Shown one piece after another: positions 51,720-64,000 of a stretch of DNA of 64,000 nucleotides (position 1 is its first letter; every line of letters begins with the position of its first letter). The notes below the pieces were generated by a model. The model had not been told where the DNA came from. It made no database searches and saw only the letters and a list, made by a program, of their open reading frames with translations. Position numbers and translations under genes: made by a program. The stretch comes from Himantopus leucocephalus. Lineage: Eukaryota > Chordata > Aves > Charadriiformes > Recurvirostridae. Location of the stretch: assembly GCA_003993805.1 (NCBI GenBank), contig RSEF01000020.1, positions 125,522 through 189,521 of the forward strand, written 5' to 3'.

Positions 51720-52450
51720 GCAGCCGCCCCGCCCCCTCCCAGAAGCCTCAGCGGCCATTTGCCCCCGAAGTCACCTGCTCTGTTATGATTGGCTGGCAGG
51801 ACCAGCCACCCCGCCTACTGGCTTACCCGGAAGTACATTTGACACGGAAGGCCCACCCTCTAGCTACACAGGGGGCAGCCATTTTGTTTCAGCCGCCATT
51901 TTACGGCAGGGGGCAGCCATTTTGGTAAACGTCATACAGCCCTGTGATTGGCTGACAGCCATTACTTGGCACCATCATACCCACGTGTTCTCAGGCAGCC
52001 CCATGATTGGCTGCCCACTTCCTTTAGACCCAGAAGTGCTCAGGTAGAAAAATATATACATTTACATGCAATGTAGGTATATAGAGAATTGTTTATATAA
52101 AGGTGTGTATAAATACGGATTTTTCAGAGGTATACTACTACATTCATATACATGCATATGTATTTTAACATATAGATGTACATTTATAAAGCTGCAGAGA
52201 TCAAATGTATATATCCATGAAACCACAGGTATAAAATAGATAAAATGTAAGGCAAGGGCCCTGTGTTGATGTACTTCCGGGTAAACCCCAGCAGGCAGTG
52301 CTGGTCCTGCCAACCAATCACCACAGAGCACGTGACAGGAAGAGAATGCCACTTTGTGAGCAAGCAGCCTATGAAGCTGCAGGAGGGGGCGGGACTTCCG
52401 CCACACACACCTGTCCCTGCACAGCTCCCCCCCCCATCAGCCATCTTGAG
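51720..52450. promoter_or_regulatory. orphan NF-Y/ETS/YY1 motif cluster
   Basis: ATTGG/CCAAT boxes at 51788-51792, 51947-51951, 52006-52010 and 52314-52318; CCGGAAGT ETS sites at 51827-51834 and (reverse) 52273-52280; YY1-type CCATNTT cores near 51753, 51880, 51897, 51918 and 52441. The combination is typical of CpG-island housekeeping promoters. No recognised gene starts here: TGIF2 ends at 49.3 kb and DLGAP4 ends from the other side. Confidence 0.5.
51727..52400. repeat. imperfect inverted repeat (arms ~51770-51857 and ~52251-52336, weaker to 51727/52400)
   Basis: The left arm reads GTCACCTGCTCTG..GATTGGCTGGCAGGACCAG..TTACCCGGAAGTACAT; the reverse complement of the right arm gives GTCACGTGCTCTG..GATTGGTTGGCAGGACCAG..TTACCCGGAAGTACAT. 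By eye about four of five bases match over ~87 bp. The loop (~390 bp) holds two further GATTGGCTG copies and an AT-rich stretch (52042-52250). Confidence 0.75.
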
Positions 52451-53183
52451 AGCACCCCACCCAGCAGCACAGCCAACACCACCCCCGAGAACAACAAGGC
52501 ACAGAGACCGTAGGCAGCTATAAATTCAGACCGCAATTGTTTATTTATTATTATTATTATTTTTAACGGTAAGTCAGCCAGCTGTCCTTGCTGCTGTAAG
52601 TTCTTCTCCTCCAAGGTGGCAGGAAACAAAATGAGAGTCAGGCAGGCCCATGCGCTCGCCTACACCACCCGGCCTCGCCCCGCAGCGCAGCACCCCGCTT
52701 GCTCCCTGCTGGCACAGCCCCAGGGCCCAGTGCGACGAGGAGGAGCCATTTCAGGCCAGGGGAGTGAAGAAGATCACGGGACGGCTCAGCGATCTGGGCT
52801 GCTGCCCACAGGCTGCCAGCCCTGGGAAAAAAAGCAGCTTTCCAAGCCCGCACCCCAGCAGCACCCTCAGCCACTGTTGGAAGGGTAAATTTATTAAAAA
52901 TAAAAAAAAAATGGAAAAAATTCACCATTTGCTAGTGTTCTTCATTTCAATGCTAGAGATCTCTATAACAGCATCTTTACAAACCTCCCCAAAAACCTGA
53001 CAGTGCAACCCAAGTCTCTACCCACAAAGATCAAGACCAACACTGAATTTGAGAATTTTCTGGGAATCTAACTCCACATTTGAGAGCTTACAGTAGGTGG
53101 GCAAAAGTCTCTTAAGGTCACCTATGCATGGACAACACTGGACAGTATACAATGGTCACTCAGACATCATTCAGGATTTCACT

Positions 53184-53193
53184 TTTATTTATT
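53184..53193 (-). terminator. candidate DLGAP4 polyadenylation signal
   Basis: Overlapping AATAAATAAA on the minus strand, followed by GTGAAATCCTGAATGATGTCTGAGTG, a suitable downstream context. It would give a 1.6-kb 3' UTR. Alternatives are AATAAA at about 52888 and 52540. Confidence 0.5.
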
Positions 53194-54827
53194 TTTTTGC
53201 CTTCTGGATCACCAACACCCTCGCTGAAACTTCTGTGGGATTCTACCCCCACCCCCATGAAAGTAGCACACAGTCTCCCAACTCTTTCAAGCAAGTGAAG
53301 AAGAGAGGGAAAAAAAAAAAAGTCCTCAACAAGATCACCCAGGATGGGGCCAAATGCTGTTTGGTTTTTTTTTTTTTTTGAGGNTGGTTTTTTTTTTTTT
53401 TGAGGAGGTGGCAAAAAAATTTGGTAGTGGCAAGTTCTGGCTTCAAGAAGCCAGACTGAAAAGGAGACCTACAAAGGGGAAAATGGGCTAAAAAATATTT
53501 AGCAATCCGTCCTCTACCCAGAGAGCAGGGAGATAAGCAAAAAATAGTCATCTGATTACACACAGGGTATATATTTTTACACACACTTTTACACACATCT
53601 AGATATAGTACATGTAAAAATATATGCTATACATATGCCCATTCTCACCAAGGTGCTTTTAAGTACACCGTCTGCACTGTGCGTATGGGCATGTATACGT
53701 GTGTATGAATTAAATGTACAGGTACTACTAAGTGTATATGTGCATATGTACACATACATACAGGCAGGCAGCCTCCCACCAGCCACCTGTGCCTTCCTCT
53801 TTGTACAAAACCCACTCCTCCCACCCTGAAACACCGGTACGCTCTCCCCAGCCCTCCCCTTCCCCAGCCCGCTTTGATACAGGTTCCCCCAGTGTAGCAG
53901 CTTCTTTCTCAACAAGCCATTCCAGGAAAATAATTTTGTGAAGGGAAGAGGAGAAAAATCAAAGTGAAGCATGTTGTGGATCGTGCCCGCAGTTGCTCTG
54001 TGGTCCTTCAGCTCCCCTCCTGTGCCTGGAGTAGGGTACGGCTCTCTCGGGATCAGCCAGCCGAGCGCTGTCCCTTCCCCCTTTGCCAGCTTATTGCACA
54101 TTTGCTTCTGGGCTGCATTTCAACAACTCTGCGTTACATTCCACAGACCCTGTCATCCTCTCACTTCAATAAAACAGAGGAATACAAACCCACCGTCCTG
54201 TCCCTGCCCACCCATCCTCCCCCCACCCCAATATCCCCCATCAAAAGGAAAACAAAACAAAAAAAAAAAACCCAAGAAAGGCTGCTTGCTAGCAGAGTGC
54301 AACAGTAGTACACACTGAATGGGTGTTCTCTTCGGGAGCTCTGTGGAAGAGAGGTTATTTCTAACACGGTAAACGAAGCCATGCAAAAGGTGGGATAAAG
54401 GGAGCAGGAGGAGGAAAAAATAAAGGATGAGAAGGAAGAACAGAACTGAGGAGGAAGAAGAACACAGCATGGCAAGTGCTCAAGGCTTCATGTTTTCTTG
54501 TCCTCTTCTTGTAAACAAGCTAATAATTCTCATTAGATAGAACAAGTAAAAAGACTGAAGTTCCAAGTTGAGGGGCTGGAGTTTCCAGGAGTCTGTTCAG
54601 TCCATTCAGCAACACCACAGCCAGTGAGAAAACGAGGGGTATTTTTTTCTTTTTTTTAAAATCTTCATTACTTAAAGCTGAGAGAAAAAAGCCAACTCAG
54701 GAGCCCTTTTCAAGGATGGCTCATTGTCTCTAGACTGAATAAATCACACTAGTTTAGAGAGAACCTTTTTTTTTTTCCTTTTTAATGACTTATAAAAACC
54801 ACACGGTTCCTTCCTCTGCCCCTTTGC
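53194..54827 (-). other. DLGAP4: DLGAP4 3' UTR
   Basis: AT-rich non-coding sequence after the stop at 54828-54830, with many TGTGTAAAA/TATATA stretches and one TGTACATA (Pumilio-type UGUANAUA) at 53745-53752. A single-N join with repeated T-run flanks lies at 53384. Confidence 0.65.
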
Positions 54828-57800
54828 TCAAAGGCGGGTCTGTGCCTCGGGTACGTAGATCTCGATGCTGTCTGCGCTCTCCGTGGCCGAGTTCTGCCGG
54901 ACAGAGGCGGCCCGCTTGGCTGCCATGAGACGCTTGCGAGCTTCCTGGCGCTGCTTGTCTGAGTCAGAGGCTTTGTCCCGGTTCAGTTGGGATTTGGACT
55001 TGGCTGGCTTCTTTGGCACTGGAGGGGGTGGTTTCTTCTCTTCCTTTAGGGAGACAGTAAGGAAAAACCCAAACATAAAATAAAAATGCACATACAGAAG
55101 CTTGCTCTCTGATGTGGCGGGGACTCTTATGGTATGAGGGACTCAGCGATGAGATTCACTGTCAGGTGAAAGAAGCAGTTCTCGAGCAAGACACTCATGA
55201 AAATCAGCTTCCCCGATTTGTAGAAATGTGCTATTTTGCATTTCATGGGACAGAGGCCTTCTGTGAAGTGGACAAGAGTTTGCAGACTACGCCTGGCCCA
55301 GCTATAGGTCAGAGCACAGCACAGGCAGCATGAAGACTGAACTTGATCCAGAACTGCACAATTTTATTACGTCACCCTGCCCAGAGCCATACTCCTCCTT
55401 CCTACTCTCGTGTCTGGTCAGGAAGCCCGGGCCAGGGACACAGCCCATGCTGCACTTTCAAAAGGTTCCAGTAGGTGTATTTTTATACTACTCAGATGCC
55501 AGGAATAGTTAAAAACTATTCATACAGTGCTTGTAACACTAGAGGCCTCTGTATCACTGCTTTAAGCGTACACCACTCATCACTCTGGTCTCTCTCAGTC
55601 GTAACACCTTTTCCCCTTGTACAAAACTGTTTCCCCTGTTACTCAAGAGGAATGGTCTCGGTGCATTGCAAGGCTGCACATTGCACTGCACAAGTACAAG
55701 ATGGTAATAGCCCTAGATATCTTCTGTCTGCAGACAGAAATAGACCCCAGATACCCAGAAATGTCTGTGAGGCGCTCTGGCCACTCTCAACTGCCCCACA
55801 CTCACCTTTCTCTCCGGTGTCTCTGCCAATTGCCAGCTATTAGCTTTCAGGTGGTACAGCTCATCAAACTTCATGCTGATGTCTTCAATGGACAACTGCA
55901 GGAGATCCCAAAACCCGGCTAGGTCCTGGGCTGTGGGTCTGGGATTGGCATTAGGGTTCTAGAAGGGAAAGCATAAGAAACACTTTTCAGAAAGGATGTA
56001 CCCTCCTGACAAGCAGAGCAGTCTGCACAGCTTACGTATTCATCCTTTGTATGTCTACCTGCCTGACAACTGAAACATCAAGAACCCACAGGAGACACCA
56101 GCCCTAAACATGCAGAGACACAATGCCATCATTTACAGTCAAAACGATGTCTGCAAAGATCAGGAAGCAGAGATCCTGACTGTGTTTCTCCTATAGGAGC
56201 CTGAAGAAGAATCCTGAAAAGGACACTCTCTGTAGCAGAAAGCAATAGCTCCCATTCTCCCCAGAGCCCCCCCAGCTAGCGCTAATCCCACAGCAGTAAC
56301 CTCTGACTGAAGGTCCCCAGCATGCGATTCCGAGCTAGAGCACTGGTTTCTTACACAGAGACCCTGATTTCATGGTGGGCAATAATGGAAGTGGACACAA
56401 CACGATGCAAAGCACAGCTCTGACACCTGGAGAACTTGCATGCCAGTGTACAGCAATCCACAGAAGCCAATATAGCTTTCACGAGCAAAATTACTTTGCT
56501 ACATCCCCCCAAAAAAACAATCTGAAAGTATCAGTATTTGTCAGGCTAGGTTGAAAAATTGTAAGTAGCCTAAGTTTCTCCCAAGAACAGAATTTTCCTA
56601 GTTCTGAGACATGTGAACTGCCATCATAGGCCTGGAATGTCTCAGGAAAGCGTGGGATCAGATCTGAGCAACTCAGCACAAAGCATCAAAGGGGAGACCT
56701 CAGCACAAAGCTCTGCTGAGAGCCTGGCAGCTAGCGGTGTTGCTCCTAATCCCTCAGCCATCATCAGCCAGAGATCAACAAGCAGATGCTCAGTACTTCA
56801 CCCCCTCCCTCCTCCTTCGCGACTTTCTCTCAGTTTTTTCTGCAAGCAAAGGGTAATTCACCTCTGCGGAAGTTTGCAAAATCCATACCATGATATAGTT
56901 TGGAGGGAAAACCAAAACTCACATTGCCACCCATCCCCACATTAGCCCTGTTCAGCTCTCAGCAAGTGCAAACCATTACACTGCATCGGAAGGAATACGA
57001 TTCAAACAGTGCTTTGTGACCAGCGAGGGACAATCCTGTTGCGACAGTTTTACCATCCACATAATCTACGTGCAAAGCAAGCATGTTTGCAGAACAACAG
57101 TAGACTTTTCAACCATTCCCCCCTATTTGGCAAAACCTCGGTGGTTCACCTCAAAAAGCCCTTTAGAAGTAACAAGAAAGATGTGGTTTCCAGGACAGAG
57201 AGCAGGATGGCTGCTTGACCATTCACAGACCCACAGAGAGACTCGGTGTGTTCAGCATGCCCTGATCAGCGGTTCAAGTGTGCTCACGTAAACACCGAAA
57301 GGAATTGCGAACACTCATCCCCGAGCAGAGCACAGCCCAAGAACTGCCTATTCGGAAGGGAGGTTGAGGGGATCAGCCTCCCACTGCTCAGCTGCGCTTT
57401 TAAATCAGCATTCACCCATGGTGGTCAGGCTGTAGGCACAGCTGCATTGGCTTCGCTCTTACAGCAACAGTAGGCTGTTAATACCTGATCACATTCCTGT
57501 AGTGCTGTTGAAACAGATACACCTCCCCTCCCTCCCAAAAAATCGGGAGAAATAGATCCAGACTCACCAAGTTTTGTTCACAGAGGCCGTGGAATTGCTG
57601 GAACTTCTGTGACATTAGTAGCTGTGCACTGCCCACTGCACTCAGGACTTTTCCTAAGACTACAGGGGGGAGAAAAAGAAAGAGACCTCAGTTGCACAGA
57701 CTATTAAATGCAGCAATGAACTCAAGTGTTTCTGGAGCAAAGAAACACTCTTGATTCGTTAGAAAAGGAGTTTCAGAGACCCCCAAGGAAGTACCTGCTC

Positions 57801-60800
57801 TCAGGAAAGGAAGATATATTGAAACTATAACCTTACACATGTCTGTCATCTATTATTGCTCCTTCTAGAGCAGGTCAAAAGCAGGCCAGACTGAGAACAT
57901 TACATCAGAGTTTGCAGAAAGTACCTTAAACTGCCCTCAGCCCATCAGACATGCCACCAGCACCGTCTCAGTGAGAGATCTGCTGGCACCCACCTGCTTG
58001 CAGATCACAACCAGCTCTTCCACTCATGCACGAGGTGAAGGTGGCAGGAGGGCAAGGGGCAGGAGAACTGTTTCCACCCTCCATTTACCAGAAAGGATTA
58101 AAATACTGGCAGGCTAAGGCTTTTAATACACAGGACTTTATGCTGCTCTTAGTGGGTTTTCCAAGAAGCTTCTGGGTATGACAACATTCCTCTGCCCATT
58201 AACGGAAAAACACTGCATGGGCTTTTCCCTTCCAAAGGCAGGGCTGAGAGACCCACAGTGCACGCAACTGCACCATGAACAGGGATGAACCGATTCCCCT
58301 TCTCCTCCCTGGTCTGCTGCTGCACCTACTGTATCAGTTCGGAATGTTTATAGACTTTGGGGGGACAAGTGTAAGCTGGGCGCTCTCTGTAGCCACTGAG
58401 TTCTCCGTTACAGAACCTACTAGGAAATTGTTCTTAGAGGTCACAGATATAATGCCACACTGGTCTCGGTATCTTTTCTTGCCAGAGCACTCTTGCCACA
58501 AGCCAAACAAGGGCATCCCCGGAGATGGGGAGAGCCCTGGCACTGCCTGTCCAGCTCAGCACCCAGTGCAGCATCGTAGTGCAAGAGGATTAGAGATTAG
58601 CTCCCCCAAGCCCTAGCAGTGACACTGAGCTATGACCAAGTCTCACCATTATTCCACCTTTCTCAAGTATCAAAAAAACATAAAAATCAACCAGACTCAA
58701 ACAGAGAGCCTGCCCTCTGCAGCCTAGTCCCCCACTTCTGTCACTCTGTATGCACCGTAGGCGTGACCACAAGAAGCACAGGTTTTGCCAACTCATTTGA
58801 AAATAACAGAACAAGCCCAATTGGGACTGAACCCAATAAAATCAAGTGGCCTTGTGTTCCCTGTGCTTTCGGTGCATTTAACACAAATTCAGTGAAGCTT
58901 TCCCATATGAAGAAACCTCCTCTTTGCTGTGAGGGCAAGTCCACCAATTCAACAGATCAAACAAGCTCAGAAGTCATGTCACTCTGCCTCGCTGCCAACT
59001 TTCACCTGCCCACTTGAGTACAATGGCTTAGGCAGGGAGCAAGATCCCGCAGCCTCCCTGAAAGCAATCTATTTAAGCTTTTAGCAGTTTCGAATGGTCA
59101 GAAGCTGCAGCATCCCCTGAAAGTCTTCTGTGCTGCATCACAGTATTATTTCTTACCCCATCTGCTAGAGGAAGTTACCTCATCCTTATTCCAAAGAAAA
59201 AGTGTTCCTTGTCCCATACTCCTCTCCATGTTCTGCCTCTCTGTAGGTTATCAGCAATTTAACTGCAGAAAGCTGATCCAATACTCGGTTACAACTCTTT
59301 CTGGAGGGAGGAGCTGCTAGGCTGCTCCAGTCTCGTGTCCAGAGGCTGACACCACCTACCTTCTTCAGAGAGATTGTTCTCTTTGGTCTCCTGGTCCATC
59401 TGGCGGCACCAGCCTTCTAACCGCTCTGTTTCTGCCTGCAGCAGCTTCAGAAACCAGTACCCATCCCGCCGGCAGGCTCCTGGCTGCGTGGGTTCTGATG
59501 GCGAGGTGGAGGACGTCTCAAGCCAGGGGTCAGGAGGAGGGAGAGAGGAAGGCTCCAGGGCTGGGTCATTGTTTTCTCCATAGGAGAGGTTTCTCTTAAT
59601 CTGCGAGGGCTTGGCTGGTTGCCTGGTAGTGGCATCAACACCAACGGAGTTGTTGTGTTGGGGGCACTCAGCGAGGCTTCTCTCAGATGATTTACAGCTA
59701 GAGTTATTAGGTTCCTGTGTGTCAGAGTCTGTGTCCTGTTTGGAGGACATGCTGCGAGAGTGGCTGTTTCTAGAGAGATCAAAAGCAAAAGTTAAACAGC
59801 AGAACTCAACCTGGCTGGCCTCACACAGACAGTGAAATGCATTTGTTTATTATGCCTGCAGCTGAGCCTCACCCTGCCCGCCCTGCCCCTCCTCACACAC
59901 AAACACACACCACACATTCAGACAGACAAAATTATAAGGTTGCCTGCTTACTGCAATAGGCCATTCAGACGAGAGGACTGACGCACATCTATAATTACAT
60001 CTTGGACTACTTTTTTTTTTTGTTTTTAAATTTCAAACTCCCATCGATTTGGCTGTTTACAGAACAAGTGCTTTTTGCAGTGGGTGTGTGCTGTGGAGGA
60101 AGAGCTCTCCGTGGGCCCCCATTCACCACCACTCATATTGGAACAAAGAAGGGGAGAAGGCCTAAGCGAAAGTGGGGGAAGCGCAATTTAAAAGAAAGGA
60201 AACTGCAAAAGCTTGCGTCTTTCACTTACCGCCACTCGTCCTCTACCTGTACCCCGATGGACTGGAATTTGGTGGCTGGTGGAGGAGGCTCCTCTTTTGC
60301 CACTGGCTGAAGGCAGTCAACCTTATTAAACAAAAAAAATACAGACAAAAACAGACACAAGAACTTGCTGCTGGAATTCACATTAGTAGACCAGGAGTGC
60401 TGCACACACACACACACAGCATGCTGACACCACACGCCAACTGGAGGGTTGTCTTAGGAGAGGCACGAAGCTACTGCTCGGGTCTGCCTCCGCTTGAGCA
60501 TCAGGACTGTATCCTGCCAGGCTGCTGCCAGGTATCTGCTCTAAAGCACTCAGCGCTGCCATCCACCGCTGTTTGCATGGTTGTGGCACGCTGGGGAAGG
60601 GCTGTGTCCCCCTTTAAGGAGCAGCTGCATGTGTGGCATGCGACTCGGGCAAAGGCCAAGAGATTCAAGAGAGGGCAGCGATCTGATTAAGACTGACAGC
60701 AAAGCCTGGCTTCCTCTCTCCCAGGGACTGACACCCTCCATAGCTCCGGATAAGAGGGTTAGAAGGTTTTAGGAAGGAAATCCAGGCCATGGGGCAGGTG

Positions 60801-62149
60801 GCTCAGGAACCAGCTCAGAGAAGGAATTGGAGAGGAAGGCAGTCAGTCTCTCCAGTGCGAGTTCTCTTGCCTTGCTGCCCTTTCAGCACGAGTTTTGCCC
60901 CGCTAGCCCTGGCAGAAAAGCCTTTGCTATCACATGTACCTATCTGGCCAGCTTGCCTTACTGTAAAGCCAAGGGAGAAGTTACTCAGCACACACACACG
61001 CGGTGGCTCAAAGCCCTGATCCTGCATTTGAACTTGCCCAAGTGCTCAGGTTCCTATCTGCAGGTAGTAGCCTGCAGCACTGAACCAGCACTTTGGGACA
61101 GAACAAGTGCTTGTGGCAGTCAGTCATCTGTAACTGTCTAACCTGTCCACAAAAAGACTGTACAATTGCAGATTACTTAAGTTTTGCTGAATAAAGCACG
61201 GATTTATGCTACTCAATGGGTTCTCATTTGATTACATAATCAACAGCTCATTTCCATCGATTTTTAGAGTTAAACGCTTCCAGCAAGAGAAGCGGCAACC
61301 TGCTGGGAATGGTGGACAGCAGGGAATTGCTCCCTTCTGCCTACGGCCCTGGGACCATTTGGCACTGCAGCAGCCCATACTACGTGGATGTCAAATAGAA
61401 GGGCCTCCGTCTCAGAAGAGAGTTGTCTCTAGAACCCCGATGGACACAGAACAGATTGATGTTAAGTAATATGTAGTACAGAGCACAGGCTCAGCACAGG
61501 CATACTAGCAGCAAAAGGCCTCTTTAGAGGGACTCACCCAGTTAACACGGTCCCACTGCTTTAAGAAACATTTTAATTTTGTACTAACTTAGTCCTTTCT
61601 GGTCTGTTATGGGAAGCTTCTGCTGTATTTCACCCCTGGGAACACAGGAAGTTAGTTTGACAAGGCACTTAGTTTCTCTTGCTGTTCTAAGCGAGTTCAG
61701 ATGCACACCTGGTCACACAAAATGCACACGCTAAATGGATGGGTTAAGGACATTCCTTAGGACAAAGGAGAACAAACTATTTCATACTTGTATTCCTATA
61801 GACGACAGCTTTCTTTTGGGGATATTCTCCACTTTAGGCTCTTCGCTAGTCAGAGTCCCTTTATCACTTTTCAAAGTTGCATTTTTCTGGGGTAACTCTG
61901 GAGTCTCTCTTGCTGGAGTCACGACGCTTCCCCTCGTCACGCTGGGTGTCCTGGTGCTGTCCAAGCTGTCTGAAGAATTGCTGAGTCCCGACTGGCTGGT
62001 CACCTCACTCTTGTGGTCCTGGCTGTCCAGGTAGGTGTCCTGCGCCGATTCAGTGCTGCTCTGCACAGTGACAGAGATGAACGGCTTTGATGTGGTCCGA
62101 GGTGGGACAGGAGGTGGAGTCTTTTTATATGCCACTAGGCATGATGAAC
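54828..62149 (-). CDS. DLGAP4: DLGAP4 (SAPAP4), C-terminal six coding exons
   Basis: Postsynaptic scaffold that links PSD-95 guanylate-kinase domains to Shank. Coding exons in order: 61788-62149, 60230-60321, 59360-59769, 57568-57659, 55806-55958, 54828-55043; phases agree and give ~440 residues of a ~990-residue protein, the rest lying right of the window. Seen in order: KKTPPPVPPRTTSK, SSTESAQDTYLDSQDHKSE, RKLSSIGIQV, ATKFQSIGVQVED, the GKAP homology domain with SLPPPDPWLETSSTS, CRRDGYWFLKLLQAETERL, SAVGSAQLLMSQKFQQF, RPTAQDLAGFWDLLQLSIED and MKFDELYHLKANSW, then EEKKPPPPVPKKPAK and the C-terminal PDZ ligand QTRL that binds Shank. The match is closer to DLGAP4 than to DLGAP1-3, and neighbours MYL9/TGIF2 agree. 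Convergent with TGIF2. Confidence 0.95.
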
Positions 62150-64000
62150 CTGCAGTAATGGAGGTGGGAAGAACAGAGAACGCAAGAGACAGATTGGGGA
62201 GAGAGAGATACAGTAGAAGAGAAAGAAAAAGCAGGTCAGTCACAACATCCAGGAGGAGCCTCCAGGTAGAAGCTGGAGGCAGAAGTGCAGAAACAGCCTA
62301 CAGCCAGCAGCTCACACTGGGTAACCCAAACCAAAGCATAAGGGGAAGCAGAAGGCAGAGCCACAGCTAGCTTGCAAAAGAAGTCAAAAGGAATACCATG
62401 ATACATGAAAGGCTGGAAATGGAGAAGAGGTATAGAAAAGCCTCCCAAGAATGCTACAGGGTTTGGCAGGTGTAAGCCTCCACGCCGGGGAAGTTTTCTT
62501 TGGCTAAACCCTATGTTTTAGTGTCCTAGTACAGTCAAGTGTCTCAGCTCTTTGTCCCATCAGTTGACAAGTTTCAGTGTCTGGACCAGGGTGGTGTTTT
62601 TTCCTATAAAAACGGAAAGAAGTCATAAAGTTTGTTAGATGCTGATGGTAAGAATGAACGTTGTGAAGTATCTTAAGAACCTAGCTGCTACGCATTAGAG
62701 GAAAATGCGTCGTCTGGATGCAACAGCCCAAGAGCGGCGAGGCTGCTGCTGCTCCACGACCCCAGGTCCAACCAGTGGTGAGGCTGAAGGTGTGTTCCCA
62801 GCAGGCACACACATCCACTACGTGTACATACACGCATGTGGCTGGCCGCACAGATCACAGAAGAGCACCCACATGAACACAGACAGCAGCAATGGCCTCA
62901 TCCTGCTCCTGTCCCTGGCTTGACAGGATGGAAATCCATTCATGACAATATACATACAAAGGTGGATCCGGCACTCAGTCTGCCCAGATCCCAGCCCCTC
63001 CACATACAAGCCCCTCAGGGCAAAGTCCCACTCCAGTTGCTGCCCAGACAGGACAGACTGCTCTGGGCAGGGCACAGCCAGCTACCTACACGCAACTGAC
63101 CCCTTTTATCCCCTTACCCGTATATTTCCCCACTCTTGTTCCTCCCCAAATCACCAAAACTCCTTTCTTGTCCCACCTTTGGTTCCTCCCCTGAATATTG
63201 CACTAAGCCCCGTGCAATCCCAAACTGCTTTTCCCCTCCACCCCATAACGTGTCCCAGCCCTTGGCAGCAGCCTCCTTAGTCTGAAAGGTGACCTGGAGA
63301 GCTGCTCCCCATGGCTCCTGGTGATGGGGGTCACGCCTGGACACCGGGGCTGAGGCTCTGCCGGGACAACCCCAGGAGGGGCCTGGACAGTGTTCAGTGC
63401 TCAGGGGTCCTTGGCTTGGGGTCCCACCTGCCACGGGGTGTCCCTGCTTGTCTGTGCTCTGGGCTTGTGCAAATGGGCCTGCGATGGGCTGACGGCCCCA
63501 GGGATGGACCTGGAAGTAGCCCAGCAGGGTATGATTTGGGCTCCCCCTCCTGCTATTGTCTCTGAGCCCCTTCATGGGTGTGCAGGGGAGCTTTATCCCA
63601 TATAACACTGCCCCACTCCAAGGCATAACCAGAGAGGCTCACAGCATCCTCTCTCCTTGCGCAGCACTGCGCAGCTACCCGTTTCACCTCCTGGGAGGGC
63701 CATATTCCCGGAACAGGAGACTTAGTGCTGTTGCCTGGTTCCTCCCAAGGGGCTTGTAGGTCTGTGTGGCTGCGGCGTGCTGAGCCCTGTGGTCCCACTC
63801 CCCTGGAAGGGAGCTGCAAGATCAGGGCAACCCTGTGCTGCGCAGGCAGCGCCTGCAGGGATGACCCTTCTCCTGCCTTGGTGTCTCAGTGGTGGTGCAC
63901 AGCTGTGCTTCGCTCCTGCAGGCTGAGCAGGGAGTTTGCCGCTCCAGGCTGTGAGCAGATCAGCGCCATCACCACCCTGGACTGTGGAGGGCCAGGTCAA
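62150..64000 (-). other. DLGAP4 intron (partial)
   Basis: Sequence upstream of the acceptor TACTGCAG|GT at 62149-62155. I saw no further DLGAP4 exon and no other feature before the window edge. Confidence 0.6.

Noticed and set aside
51252..51758. 168-codon minus-strand frame beginning MAAEASGRGRGG
   Set aside because: Its ATG is part of a YY1-type GCCATTT motif and the protein is low-complexity Gly/Pro/Arg; no support as a real gene.

Overview
The window is vertebrate genomic DNA with spliced, multi-exon genes, and most probably comes from a bird. The reasons are an avian ERVL-type solo LTR with its usual AAACCAGGACA end, short introns, GC-rich and CpG-rich promoters of the kind seen on microchromosomes, few interspersed repeats, and a gene set from the region matching human 20q11.2 (chicken chromosome 20, by general knowledge). 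The species cannot be named from the sequence. No operons, CRISPR arrays, tRNA or rRNA genes were seen.

Five protein-coding genes were recognised by translating exons and checking splice sites and reading phase by hand. From left to right they are: (1) GGT7, minus strand, 13 exons between 628 and 16880, with the last ~88 codons lying left of the window; (2) RAB5IF (C20orf24/OPTI), minus strand, four exons, complete, 22298-28408, with a solo LTR in intron 1; (3) MYL9, plus strand, a TATA-containing promoter and non-coding first exon near 32655-32894, then three coding exons 39329-41218, complete (172 codons); (4) TGIF2, plus strand, two coding exons 42870-47054, complete, with a conserved-looking 2.2-kb 3' UTR ending at the AATAAA at 49255; (5) DLGAP4, minus strand, the last six coding exons 54828-62149 plus the 3' UTR.

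GGT7 and RAB5IF are in tandem. RAB5IF and MYL9 are head to head. TGIF2 and DLGAP4 are tail to tail. In human the order is DLGAP4-MYL9-TGIF2-RAB5IF, all on one strand, so here the MYL9-TGIF2 pair is inverted relative to both neighbours, and GGT7 sits beside RAB5IF. The genes do not form one pathway: GGT7 is a membrane protein of the gamma-glutamyltransferase family, RAB5IF an ER membrane-insertion partner, MYL9 the smooth-muscle regulatory light chain, TGIF2 a TALE homeobox repressor of TGF-beta signalling, and DLGAP4 a postsynaptic scaffold.

The most interesting observations are: the GGT7 position that should hold the catalytic threonine reads alanine (2182-2184); the MYL9-TGIF2 inversion; a CpG-rich NF-Y/ETS/YY1 motif cluster with a ~500-bp inverted repeat at 51.7-52.4 kb that belongs to no recognised gene; an antisense solo LTR with intact TATA and polyadenylation signals inside RAB5IF; and a perfect CArG box in MYL9 intron 1. 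The assembly contains a 100-N gap, a 316-N gap and several single-N joins with repeated flanks. The flank copies look like unmerged overlaps rather than real tandem duplications.
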